Assembly (NCBI RefSeq): GCF_016767175.1
Contig: NZ_CP068564.1
Coordinates: 372,001 to 436,000, forward strand
From: Keratinibaculum paraultunense
GTDB lineage: Bacteria > Bacillota > Clostridia > Tissierellales > Tepidimicrobiaceae
Length of the DNA: 64,000 bases
Reading direction: 5' to 3'
Positions 53,480 through 63,387 of the stretch are shown here, one piece after another. A program made the translations under genes and the position numbers. Each line of letters starts with the position of its first letter. Positions within the stretch are counted from its first letter, which is position 1. The notes below the pieces were generated by a model, which saw nothing but the letters and a program-made list of their open reading frames with translations, did no database searches and was not told where the DNA came from.

Positions 53480-54667
53480 ATGGAAGTTAGAGTTTTAATA
53501 TTTGCTGATGAAGCAACTAGTCAAAAATTATATACAATGCTTAAAGATGATGATATACGAATAGTATATAGATTGTATGATGAAAATGAAGTTCTGGATC
53601 AAATTAGCAAAACAAGACCAGATATAGTGCTCGTTTCGTCTAATAATACTAATTTATTGTTAAGGGTATGTCAACAGATTTATTTATTAAGACCTAGGTC
53701 TACACCTGTTGCTATTATAGATGATTATAATCAGGAAATTATAGGTAAGATTATTCAAACAGGAGTTAACTATATACTACCTCTTCAAATAGATAATTAT
53801 ACTTTAGTAGCTCAATTGAAGGGAATATATACCAATGAATCTACTAGGCTTATGGCTTTAGAGAGTACTTCTATTACAAATTGGAAATCAAAAGTTATTA
53901 CAGTATTTAGTTCAAAAGGGGGAGTGGGTTGTACTACTGTGGCTACAAATTTAGCTATAAAATTAGCTCAAAAGAAAAGAAAAGTAGCCATATTAGATTT
54001 TGATGTAGAATTTGGAGAAGTAGCATTTATCATGCGTGTTGATACAAAAAATACTATAGCTGAACTTTTACAAGAACAGCCAAGTCCCAATGCAGATGCC
54101 ATTAGAAAGTATATGGTGGTGCATTCATCTGGTGTAAACATATTAGCTGCACCTTCTAGTCCTGAATATGCAGAACATATATCAGCATCACAGACGGAGA
54201 AAATAATTTCTGCTATTAGAACTCATTATGATTATGTGATTGTTGATACAAGTGTAGGGTTTAATGGTATAAATTTATCTTGTTTTGATGCATCATCTAT
54301 GATTTTATATGTAACTGGTATGGATTTAGCAACTCTTAGGAGAACTAAGATGGGATTATCTATACTTAATTCTTTGGTTGGAAATGAAAAAATTCACCTT
54401 TTAGTAGGAAAAGAAGAACCTAGTAGGGTAAAGATACGAGATGTATCTAGGGCGTTAGAGTTTCCTTTATGGAAAAGTATTCCCTTTGATCAAAAATTAG
54501 CTTTAGAAGCAATAAATCAAGGAAGACCAATGGTATTAGAATCTCCATTATCTAAAGTTTCTAGAGTTTATCAAGATATGGCAAATGAAATAGATGAATC
54601 TGATACTCCAAAAGAAGAAAAAGAAAAAGCTGTTGGTTTTAACCTTTTTTCAAGAAAAAAAGTATAA
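53480..54667 (+). CDS. cpaE: Pilus assembly ATPase CpaE/TadZ
   Basis: A 395-residue protein with a receiver-like N-terminal domain (about 1-125: VRVLIFADEATSQKLYTML) and a MinD/ParA-type domain. The deviant Walker A is SSKGGVGCTTVATNL, where K146 is the signature lysine and the usual second lysine is replaced by Cys. Such loss is common in CpaE/TadZ proteins. Walker B-like parts are VAILDFDVEFGE and YDYVIVDTSVGF. TadZ/CpaE places the pilus machine at its site in the cell. The start ATG 53480 has AGGAGG. Confidence 0.93.
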   Translation: MEVRVLIFADEATSQKLYTMLKDDDIRIVYRLYDENEVLDQISKTRPDIVLVSSNNTNLLLRVCQQIYLLRPRSTPVAIIDDYNQEIIGKIIQTGVNYILPLQIDNYTLVAQLKGIYTNESTRLMALESTSITNWKSKVITVFSSKGGVGCTTVATNLAIKLAQKKRKVAILDFDVEFGEVAFIMRVDTKNTIAELLQEQPSPNADAIRKYMVVHSSGVNILAAPSSPEYAEHISASQTEKIISAIRTHYDYVIVDTSVGFNGINLSCFDASSMILYVTGMDLATLRRTKMGLSILNSLVGNEKIHLLVGKEEPSRVKIRDVSRALEFPLWKSIPFDQKLALEAINQGRPMVLESPLSKVSRVYQDMANEIDESDTPKEEKEKAVGFNLFSRKKV

Positions 54668-54681
54668 AAGGGTGATGAAAA

Positions 54682-56037
54682 ATGAAATTATCTGAACGAT
54701 TAGAAAAAGCTAAAAAACCGGAAACTAAAGGAATAGAGATGCCAAATCTAATGACATTTAATCCAAATGTAGAAAAAACTGATAAATATGATAATATAAA
54801 AAAAATAGTTCATAGGAAAGTAATAGACGAATATAACAAAGAAATTCAAGAAAACGATGGGAATGAGGATAATGTAGATTTAAGGCAAATTATAAATGAT
54901 ATATTAATTGAAACAGGAGAGCCACTGCCTAAAATTAAAAGAGATAAATTAGTACAAGAAATATATGATGACATTGTTGGTTTAGGACCTTTAGAGCCTC
55001 TTTTAAGGGATAATGATATTACTGAAATTATGGTAAATGGTCCTAGAGATGTATATGTGGAACGAAATGGTAAAATTGAAAAAACAGGAGTATTTTTTAG
55101 GGATAACAATCATATATTACAAATTATAAATCGAATAGTATCTCCTATAGGTAGACGTTGTGATGAAGCTAATCCTATGGTAGATGCACGTCTTAAAGAT
55201 GGTTCTCGTGTTAATGCTATAATACCACCTCTATCTCTTACGGGACCAACTATTACCATACGTAAGTTTAATGCTACTCCTTATCAAATAAGTGACCTAA
55301 TTGAATTTAATTCATTATCATTTGATATGGCTGCTTTTTTAGAAGCTTGTGTAAAGGGAAGGTGTAATATTATAGTATCGGGAGGTACAGGTAGTGGGAA
55401 AACTACACTTTTAAATGTACTTTCAAGTTATATTCCTGATAATGAAAGAATAATAACCATTGAGGATTCAGCAGAGTTAAAGCTTATGCAAAGTCATGTG
55501 GTTACTCTAGAAGCTAGACCTGCAAATGCAGAAGGAGAAGGTCAAATAACTATTCGTGATTTAGTAAGGAACTCCCTTCGTATGAGACCAGACAGGATTA
55601 TTGTTGGGGAAGTTAGATCTGGAGAGGCTTTGGATATGCTTCAAGCTATGAATACAGGACATGATGGTTCTTTAACTACTGCTCATGCTAATTCAGCTAG
55701 AGATTTGATAGCTCGTTTAGAAACTATGGTTATGATGGCAGGTATGGAATTACCTGTAAAAGCTATTCGACAACAGATAGCTTCTGCTATAGATATTATA
55801 GTTCATCAATCTAGGTTTAGAGATGGGTCAAGAAAAATTGTATCCATATCTGAAGTAACAGGTATGGAAGGAGATGTTGTTACTATTCAAGATATATTTG
55901 TGTATAAGCAAGAAGGTTATGATGGTACAGGTAAAATTAGAGGGAAATTTGTACCAACTGGAATTAGACCTTATGTAGCAGATAAATTAAGAGATAATGG
56001 TATTGTAGTAAAAGATGAATGGTTTTCAAAAAGATAG
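54682..56037 (+). CDS. cpaF: Pilus assembly ATPase CpaF/TadA
   Basis: A 451-residue secretion ATPase that powers Flp pilus assembly. Motifs: GPLEPLLRDNDITEIMVNGP in the N-terminal domain, Walker A SGGTGSGKTTLLNVLSSY (K240), the Asp box RIITIEDSAELKL, Walker B RMRPDRIIVGEVRSGEALDM, and the His box TGHDGSLTTAHANS. Length and motifs are complete. The start ATG 54682 has AAAGGGTG. It is followed after nine bases by tadB. Confidence 0.96.
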   Translation: MKLSERLEKAKKPETKGIEMPNLMTFNPNVEKTDKYDNIKKIVHRKVIDEYNKEIQENDGNEDNVDLRQIINDILIETGEPLPKIKRDKLVQEIYDDIVGLGPLEPLLRDNDITEIMVNGPRDVYVERNGKIEKTGVFFRDNNHILQIINRIVSPIGRRCDEANPMVDARLKDGSRVNAIIPPLSLTGPTITIRKFNATPYQISDLIEFNSLSFDMAAFLEACVKGRCNIIVSGGTGSGKTTLLNVLSSYIPDNERIITIEDSAELKLMQSHVVTLEARPANAEGEGQITIRDLVRNSLRMRPDRIIVGEVRSGEALDMLQAMNTGHDGSLTTAHANSARDLIARLETMVMMAGMELPVKAIRQQIASAIDIIVHQSRFRDGSRKIVSISEVTGMEGDVVTIQDIFVYKQEGYDGTGKIRGKFVPTGIRPYVADKLRDNGIVVKDEWFSKR

Positions 56038-56046
56038 GGTGATAAT

Positions 56047-56967
56047 ATGAACTTAGTAATGGCATTATCTTTATCTATTTTGGTTTATAATATAACAGAA
56101 ATATTATTAAGATTTATTAATAGAAAATATATAACTTATAAAAAAAGATTGGATATTATAAAAGAAGAGAGTTTATTGGGGTATGGAGGAAGGAAAAAGA
56201 AAAAACAAAAATTAAGAATAGCTGTTCCTGATAAATTACGAGAAAATTTAATGATGGCCGGTTTACAATTAAGACCAGAGGAATTTGTTATAATTTGGGC
56301 AATTGCAATGATTATACCTCCATTAATTGCAAGTATTTTAAATAAAGGGATGCTTCTTGTATTAATATTAATATTTTTTGGATTTATAGGTCCTCCAATG
56401 TTTATTTCTATTAAAACAAAGAAGAGAAAGGAAACATTTAATAATCAACTAGGAGATGTACTTATGTTATTATCCAATAGTTTAAGAGCTGGTTTTACCT
56501 TTGAACAAGCACTGCGTAGTGTAGCTGAAGATTTACCAGATCCTATTGGTACAGAATTTATGAGAATAGTGCAAGATGTAGAATTAGGAGGAGATTTAGA
56601 AAGAGCTATGGATGATGTGGCAAATAGAATGGAATCTGAGGATATGAAACTTATAAATACTGCAGTTTCAATACAAAGAAAAGTAGGAGGAAATCTTTCA
56701 AATATATTGGATAACATAAGTGAGACTATTTTGGATCGTATTATGATTAAGAAAAAAATAAACACTTTAACTGCACAAGGTAGGATTTCTGGATTAATAA
56801 TATCTGTGCTTCCTGTTGTGTTAGTTGTACTTATATCTATTATTAATCCAGAATATATGGAGCCATTGTTTGCTACTACCTTTGGGCATATGTTGTTAGT
56901 ATTAAGTGTAATTATGGAATTATTGGGCTTTATATTTATTAAAAAGACAATTGATATAGAAATGTAG
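56047..56967 (+). CDS. tadB: Pilus assembly membrane protein TadB
   Basis: A 306-residue inner-membrane platform protein with a T2SSF domain. The N-terminal helix is followed by a basic loop, two helices (FVIIWAIAMIIPPLIASIL, then LVLILIFFGFIGPPMFISI), the cytoplasmic segment LGDVLMLLSNSLRAGFTFEQ with ALRSVAEDLPDPIGTEF, and C-terminal helices. The segment LRAGFTFEQAL is the family hallmark. It works with TadC and CpaF. The start ATG 56047 has AGGGTG before it. Confidence 0.94.
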   Translation: MNLVMALSLSILVYNITEILLRFINRKYITYKKRLDIIKEESLLGYGGRKKKKQKLRIAVPDKLRENLMMAGLQLRPEEFVIIWAIAMIIPPLIASILNKGMLLVLILIFFGFIGPPMFISIKTKKRKETFNNQLGDVLMLLSNSLRAGFTFEQALRSVAEDLPDPIGTEFMRIVQDVELGGDLERAMDDVANRMESEDMKLINTAVSIQRKVGGNLSNILDNISETILDRIMIKKKINTLTAQGRISGLIISVLPVVLVVLISIINPEYMEPLFATTFGHMLLVLSVIMELLGFIFIKKTIDIEM

Positions 56968-56975
56968 GGGGTGTA

Positions 56976-57896
56976 ATGTTGAAAGAACCTTTATTAATTT
57001 CAATTTTAGTATATATATGTATAGTACTTCTATCTAAAATATTTATCAATCCTAATAGAGAAATAAAAAATAGATTGAGTACTATTAGAAATATAGATAA
57101 GCCATTTTTAACCCAAGAGGATATATTGGAATTATCTTTTTTTGAACGTTTTGTAGAACCTCTTATAGATAGTTTTATTCGTTCTGTAGCTATATTATTA
57201 CCTATTAAAAAGGAGTCTCAAGAAAAGCTAGGAGAGAGATTAGCACAGGCTGGTATAAGGATGAATCCTAGGGATTACAGAGCTATGAATTGTATAATTA
57301 TAATAGGTTTTGGCTTATTAGGCGCTTTAATAGGAATAAGGAAAAAAGCTAGTATGCTTCAAATAATTACTTATGTTTTTTTAGGAGTTTTTGGAGGTTA
57401 TGTATACCGTAGATATTCTCTAGAAAGCAAAATAACTAATAGAAAAAAGGCTATAAAAAGTCAACTACCAGAAGCATTGGATTTGTTAAGTGTAAGTGTA
57501 GTTGCAGGTTTAAGCTTTGATCAAGGATTAAGTTATTTAGTTGAGAAAGCAGAAGGTCCTCTTATAGAAGAATTTAATATAGTTAGACGAGAAATTAATT
57601 TAGGGAAACCAAGAAAGGAAGCCCTAGAGGCTTTTGCTGAAAGATGTGATATGGATGAAATAAGAACATTTACTAGTGCTATTATACAAGGAGATGAATT
57701 GGGTATATCTATGAGTAATATACTAGAGACTCAATCTAATATGATTAGAAAGACACATATCCAAGATGTAGAAGAAAGAGCTGCTAAAGTACCTGTAAAA
57801 ATGTTGCTTCCTATGGTCATATTTATATTTCCTGTAATATTTATAGTATTATTAGGTCCAGCTATACCTCAAATTTTAGAAGCTTTGGGTAATTAA
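56976..57896 (+). CDS. tadC: Pilus assembly membrane protein TadC
   Basis: A 306-residue T2SSF-domain platform protein paired with TadB. The hallmark segment is LPEALDLLSVSVVAGLSFDQ followed by EAFAERCDMDEIRTFTSAII and a QGDELGISMSNILETQSN stretch. The C-terminal helix is MLLPMVIFIFPVIFIVLLG. The start ATG 56976 has AGGGGGTG. The next gene starts only 13 bases after its stop. Confidence 0.94.
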   Translation: MLKEPLLISILVYICIVLLSKIFINPNREIKNRLSTIRNIDKPFLTQEDILELSFFERFVEPLIDSFIRSVAILLPIKKESQEKLGERLAQAGIRMNPRDYRAMNCIIIIGFGLLGALIGIRKKASMLQIITYVFLGVFGGYVYRRYSLESKITNRKKAIKSQLPEALDLLSVSVVAGLSFDQGLSYLVEKAEGPLIEEFNIVRREINLGKPRKEALEAFAERCDMDEIRTFTSAIIQGDELGISMSNILETQSNMIRKTHIQDVEERAAKVPVKMLLPMVIFIFPVIFIVLLGPAIPQILEALGN

Positions 57897-57909
57897 GGTG
57901 GAAAGCTTT

Positions 57910-58230
57910 ATGATAAAAAAAATAAAAATAGCAGCAAATTTTTGGTCTAGGTTTAGAGGGCTAATGTTTAAGAATGAATTACCAGAGGATGAAGCTTTAT
58001 TATTTTTAAATTGTTCAAGAGTGCATACTTTTTTTATGAAGTTTGATATATGTGTAATTTATCTAGATAAGGATTTTAATGTAATTGATTATGAGGTTTT
58101 AAAACCTTGGCAAATTGGAAGCAAGGTGGAAGGTGCAAAACATTTACTTGAGGCATCTTCAAAAGTTGAACCATATATAAAGGATATGACAAAGCTTACA
58201 ATAAAAGTGGAGGGGGGATACAGTGAGTGA
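57910..58230 (+). CDS. DUF192-family protein
   Basis: A 106-residue protein with the DUF192 pattern: ANFWSRFRGLMFKNELPEDE, then VHTFFMKFDICVIYLDKDFN and YEVLKPWQIGSKVEGAKHLLE. DUF192 proteins are small beta-rich proteins of unknown function, often exported or near pilus and secretion genes. I see no signal peptide here. I use ATG 57910 behind AAGGTGG; GTG 57898 lies within that site. Its stop overlaps the start of the next gene by eight bases. It is probably part of the Tad operon, but its job is unknown. Confidence 0.83.
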   Translation: MIKKIKIAANFWSRFRGLMFKNELPEDEALLFLNCSRVHTFFMKFDICVIYLDKDFNVIDYEVLKPWQIGSKVEGAKHLLEASSKVEPYIKDMTKLTIKVEGGYSE

Positions 58231-59845
58231 TTTTTTTGATGATGGAAGTGGGAAAAAAGAAGATTTTGGATTTGGAATGGATTTTTCAAACAACAGTAGA
58301 AGTAGGATGGAGTCCAAGGGAGATTTTAGTGATGATTTAAAAAAGTCATTATTCGGTGGTTATTCCAAGAGAAGCGTTGATAACTATATTGCTGATTTAA
58401 AAAGTTCTGTAGAGCAAATGCGAGAAAATCTTGAATTGCAATTAAAAGAAATGATTTCAGAAAAAGAGTTATTGTCTCAAGAAAATGAATTATTAAAATC
58501 ACAGCTTTCTGAAACTGAGAAAAAAATAGCAACGTTACAAGAAGAATATTTAAAATTAAAGGAAAAAAAAGAGCAGTTAGTTCACGATATTCAAGAAAGT
58601 AAATTACAACTAGAAAAAGAAAAAGAAGAAATGGAAAGATACTATTCAAAGCTAGAAAATGATTATTCAGAATTAGTAGAAAAATATGAAGCTGTAAAAG
58701 AAGAACTAGCTTCTAAAGAAGAAGAATATGCTCAATTGAATAGCCATTTAATAAAATTAGAAAATGAATTGGAGAATTCAAAACAAAAAGCTAAATTAAC
58801 AGAAGAAAAATTAGAAATGATAGAATTAGAGTTGAAAGCAAAAGATGAAGAAATTAAAAAGTTAAATGAAATAATAGACAAAAAAGAAAACGAGGTAGAA
58901 AGTTTTAAAGGAGAAGTATCAGAATTAAAAAAAGAGTTAGAATTGGTATCAGAAGATAAAAAAGATATATTTAAATTAAAAGATAATATGCAACGGGCAA
59001 TGGATGAATTAGTTGAAAAAGATAAAATAATATCTCGATTAAAAGATGAAATTTCTAACTTAAAATCTAAAATTGATGTTTTAAATAATAGTAAAGGTGA
59101 ATTAGAAGAAGTTTCAAGATTAGAAGTTTTAAAACTTCAAGAGGAATTGAAAGAGAAAGAAAAAGAAAATGAAAAATTGAAAGAAGAAGTTAAGAATATA
59201 AGAAAAAAAGTATTGGCAGAAAAAGAAGATGAAATTTTAAAATTAAAAAAAGAAATAGAAAGCATGAAAAATCAAGTTGATGTTCTTAATGATAGAGTAA
59301 AAGAATTAGAATTGGAAAATGAAAATTTAATAAATGAAAATAAGTCTCTTGAAGAATTAAGAGTTAAATTTGATAAGCTTTATAATCACTGTCAAGAACT
59401 GCAGGTAGAAAATGAGCAGTTAACTATGGACAAAGAAGTGCTTAAAGAATATTTAGAAAAAAACCAAATAGAAGAAAGAGAATTTTTATTGTTAAAACGA
59501 AATGCAAATTTATATAAAGAGCAGGTTCATGCATTAGAGGAAGATATGATTGAAATACTATCTCAGATGGAACAGCAAGAAAAGGTTGTTCAAGAGTTTA
59601 TGGCAAAATACGAAAGTAGTCAAGAGAAAATTAGAAAACTAATGCAGGAAAAAACAAATCTTCAAGCAAGAAATGTGGACTTATTAGAAGAAATAAGGGT
59701 TTTAAATAAAAAAGTATCTATTTTAGATGATGTGGATAAATTTAAAAACTTAGAAAATGATATTAGATATAAAGATATATTAGACAGTAATAATAAAAAA
59801 GATATACCCATAAAAATATATGATAAAGATACTGCTGAAAAGTAA
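58223..59845 (+). CDS. DivIVA-like long coiled-coil protein
   Basis: A 540-residue protein. After about 35 polar residues comes a DivIVA-like motif, FGGYSKRSVDNYIADLKSSV, in which GY-x-K-x-x-VD matches the membrane-curvature-binding start of DivIVA/GpsB. From about residue 60 to 510 it is almost continuous coiled coil, rich in Lys, Glu and Leu. No membrane helix or signal is present. The start GTG 58223 has GGAGGGGGG and overlaps the DUF192 gene. I infer a cytoplasmic scaffold that may place the pilus machine at the pole or septum. Another use in cell shape or division is possible. Confidence 0.75.
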   Translation: MSDFFDDGSGKKEDFGFGMDFSNNSRSRMESKGDFSDDLKKSLFGGYSKRSVDNYIADLKSSVEQMRENLELQLKEMISEKELLSQENELLKSQLSETEKKIATLQEEYLKLKEKKEQLVHDIQESKLQLEKEKEEMERYYSKLENDYSELVEKYEAVKEELASKEEEYAQLNSHLIKLENELENSKQKAKLTEEKLEMIELELKAKDEEIKKLNEIIDKKENEVESFKGEVSELKKELELVSEDKKDIFKLKDNMQRAMDELVEKDKIISRLKDEISNLKSKIDVLNNSKGELEEVSRLEVLKLQEELKEKEKENEKLKEEVKNIRKKVLAEKEDEILKLKKEIESMKNQVDVLNDRVKELELENENLINENKSLEELRVKFDKLYNHCQELQVENEQLTMDKEVLKEYLEKNQIEEREFLLLKRNANLYKEQVHALEEDMIEILSQMEQQEKVVQEFMAKYESSQEKIRKLMQEKTNLQARNVDLLEEIRVLNKKVSILDDVDKFKNLENDIRYKDILDSNNKKDIPIKIYDKDTAEK

Positions 59846-59852
59846 TTAAATT

Positions 59853-59890
59853 GGACAGAGGACGTGTAAATAGCCCTACTGTCCTTTTTT
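59853..59890 (+). terminator. Terminator of the Tad pilus operon
   Basis: GGACAG (59853-59858) pairs with CTGTCC (59879-59884), with an AGG/CCC extension across a loop, followed by six Ts. Confidence 0.72.
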
Positions 59891-60106
59891 ATAGTATTTT
59901 TATGGATAAAAATAGTTCAAGAATATAATATTAATATTTACTTAATGTGCAATCTATTAAATTATGATATGACGAAAATTATATATATAACTATTCTTTA
60001 ACTTACAGGTGCTTTTTTGGGGTATAATATAAAAATGGGTAATATTTAATATACTAACAAAAGATGATTTAAATAATTTTAGAATTTAAAAGGAAGTGTT
60101 ATTAAG

Positions 60107-61015
60107 ATGGACTATAATATCATAGAAAGAAGCAATAAAGTAATAGTCAAAGATATGAATGATTTTAATCCCAAACATATATTTGAGTGTGGTCAAGCTT
60201 TTAGATGGCAAATAGAAGAAGACCGTTCTTATACTATAGTTCATAATGGGAAGATATTAAATGTAAAAAAAGAAGGAGAAGATGTGGTATTTTCAAACAC
60301 AAATATTTTAGATTTTTATGATATATGGTATGATTATTTTGACCTAGGTAGGGATTATAGCAGGATTAAGGATGAATTATCTAAGGATCCAGTACTTAAA
60401 GAGGCTATTAAATTTGGAGAAGGTATAAGGATACTCAACCAGGATCCTTTTGAAACCACTATATCTTTTATAATATCTGCTAATAATCAAATACCAAGGA
60501 TAAAAAGATCTATAGAATTGATTAGTCAAAATTATGGAAAGTTTATAGGCTTATATAATGGGAAAAAATATTTTTCTTTTCCAAGTCCCAATATTTTAGC
60601 TGAAGCCAAGGAAGAGGAACTAGAAAAAAACTGCAGAGTAGGTTATAGAGCTAAATATATAATTAATACATCCAATATGATTAATAACAAGAAAGTGGAT
60701 CTAGATAAATTATTTAAAATATCTACAGAAGAAGCTAAAGAAACACTTATGCAATTACCAGGAGTAGGACCTAAGGTATCTAGTTGCATACTGTTATTTT
60801 CTTTAAATAAAAGTGATGCTTTTCCAGTAGATGTATGGGTAAAGAGAGTAATGGAGCACTTTTATTTAAAAGAAAATATAATGAATGAAAAAATTGCTAT
60901 GTATGCTAAAGAAAAATTTGGTTCTTTAGCGGGATTTGCACAACAATATTTATTTTATTATGCAAGAGAATTGGGAATAGGTAGAAAAAGCAATAAAGGT
61001 AATATGTCTATATAA
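60107..61015 (+). CDS. ogg: OGG1-type 8-oxoguanine DNA glycosylase/lyase
   Basis: A 302-residue base-excision repair enzyme for oxidised guanine. The start of the protein has FECGQAFRWQIEEDRSYTIV, typical of OGG N-terminal domains. The helix-hairpin-helix is LMQLPGVGPKVSSCILLFSL, with the Schiff-base lysine K223 and, 19 residues on, the catalytic D242 in AFPVDVWVKRVM. The same spacing is seen in human OGG1. The RVGYRAKYI motif is also present. The start ATG 60107 has AAAAGGAAGTG. It appears monocistronic. Confidence 0.93.
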   Translation: MDYNIIERSNKVIVKDMNDFNPKHIFECGQAFRWQIEEDRSYTIVHNGKILNVKKEGEDVVFSNTNILDFYDIWYDYFDLGRDYSRIKDELSKDPVLKEAIKFGEGIRILNQDPFETTISFIISANNQIPRIKRSIELISQNYGKFIGLYNGKKYFSFPSPNILAEAKEEELEKNCRVGYRAKYIINTSNMINNKKVDLDKLFKISTEEAKETLMQLPGVGPKVSSCILLFSLNKSDAFPVDVWVKRVMEHFYLKENIMNEKIAMYAKEKFGSLAGFAQQYLFYYARELGIGRKSNKGNMSI

Positions 61016-61164
61016 TTTATTATTATCTTTTAGTTTATAGGCGAGTATTTTATATGTAAATAAAAAAATGGGAGAATTTAGAACATATTCAATGAATTAC
61101 GAAGTAAAATAACAAAAAATATGCAAAAATAGAATATATGGTAAAAAATAATGAAATTTAGGAC

Positions 61165-61193
61165 TTGATTCTATTATTTTTATTAAGTAACAT
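61165..61193 (+). promoter_or_regulatory. Probable sigma-A promoter of groES-groEL
   Basis: TTGATT (61165-61170), a 17-base spacer and TAACAT (61188-61193). The start point would be near 61200, just before CIRCE. Otherwise the 265-bp gap upstream of groES holds nothing I recognise. Confidence 0.55.
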
Positions 61194-61206
61194 ATAAATG
61201 TACATA

Positions 61207-61233
61207 TTAGCACTCATTATTAATGAGTGCTAA
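61207..61233 (+). promoter_or_regulatory. CIRCE operator (HrcA binding site)
   Basis: TTAGCACTC (61207-61215), nine bases, GAGTGCTAA (61225-61233): a perfect CIRCE inverted repeat. HrcA would repress groES-groEL here until heat or misfolded protein titrates it. hrcA is not in the window. Confidence 0.98.
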
Positions 61234-61280
61234 TAACATGCAGGTAAATAATAAATTTTAATATAAGGAGGGCGTATATT

Positions 61281-61562
61281 ATGAACCTTAAACCATTGGG
61301 TGACAGAGTTGTTATTAAAAAACTTGAAGCTGAAGAAAAAACTAAAAGCGGTATAGTTCTTCCAAGCAGTGCTAAAGAACAGCCACAGATGGCAAAAGTT
61401 GTAGCAATAGGTGCTGATATTTTAAATGATGAAAAGAAGAAAAATCAAATTAAAGAAGGGGATACAGTTATATTTTCTCAGTATGCAGGAACAGAAGTTA
61501 AGATTGATGGAGAGGAGTATACTATACTTAAACTAAATGATATTTTAGCAGTAGTAGAATAG
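61281..61562 (+). CDS. groES: Co-chaperonin GroES
   Basis: The 93-residue lid of the GroEL chamber. It starts [20 protein letters not shown] and has the mobile loop [16 protein letters not shown] with the IVL GroEL-binding tripeptide, then [20 protein letters not shown]. The start ATG 61281 has AAGGAGG. It is controlled by CIRCE and followed by groEL after 60 bases. Confidence 0.98.
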   Translation: MNLKPLGDRVVIKKLEAEEKTKSGIVLPSSAKEQPQMAKVVAIGADILNDEKKKNQIKEGDTVIFSQYAGTEVKIDGEEYTILKLNDILAVVE

Positions 61563-61607
61563 TTTTAGAAAGGTTTGTATACTTATTGTATTAATATTAA
61601 AAATTAA

Positions 61608-63251
<1,644 letters not shown>

Positions 63252-63254
63252 TTA

Positions 63255-63289
63255 TAAAAAACCTCTGAGCTTCCTCAGAGGTTTTTTTA
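63255..63289 (+). terminator. Terminator of groES-groEL
   Basis: ACCTCTGAG (63261-63269), loop CTTC, CTCAGAGGT (63274-63282), followed by seven Ts. Confidence 0.94.
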
Positions 63290-63387
63290 TAATAATTTTT
63301 CAAATTCTTTTATAAAGTATATCTTTATTTATCATTACTTTATAATATAAATTCTATATAAATTATTATTTTGTAATGATTTTATTA

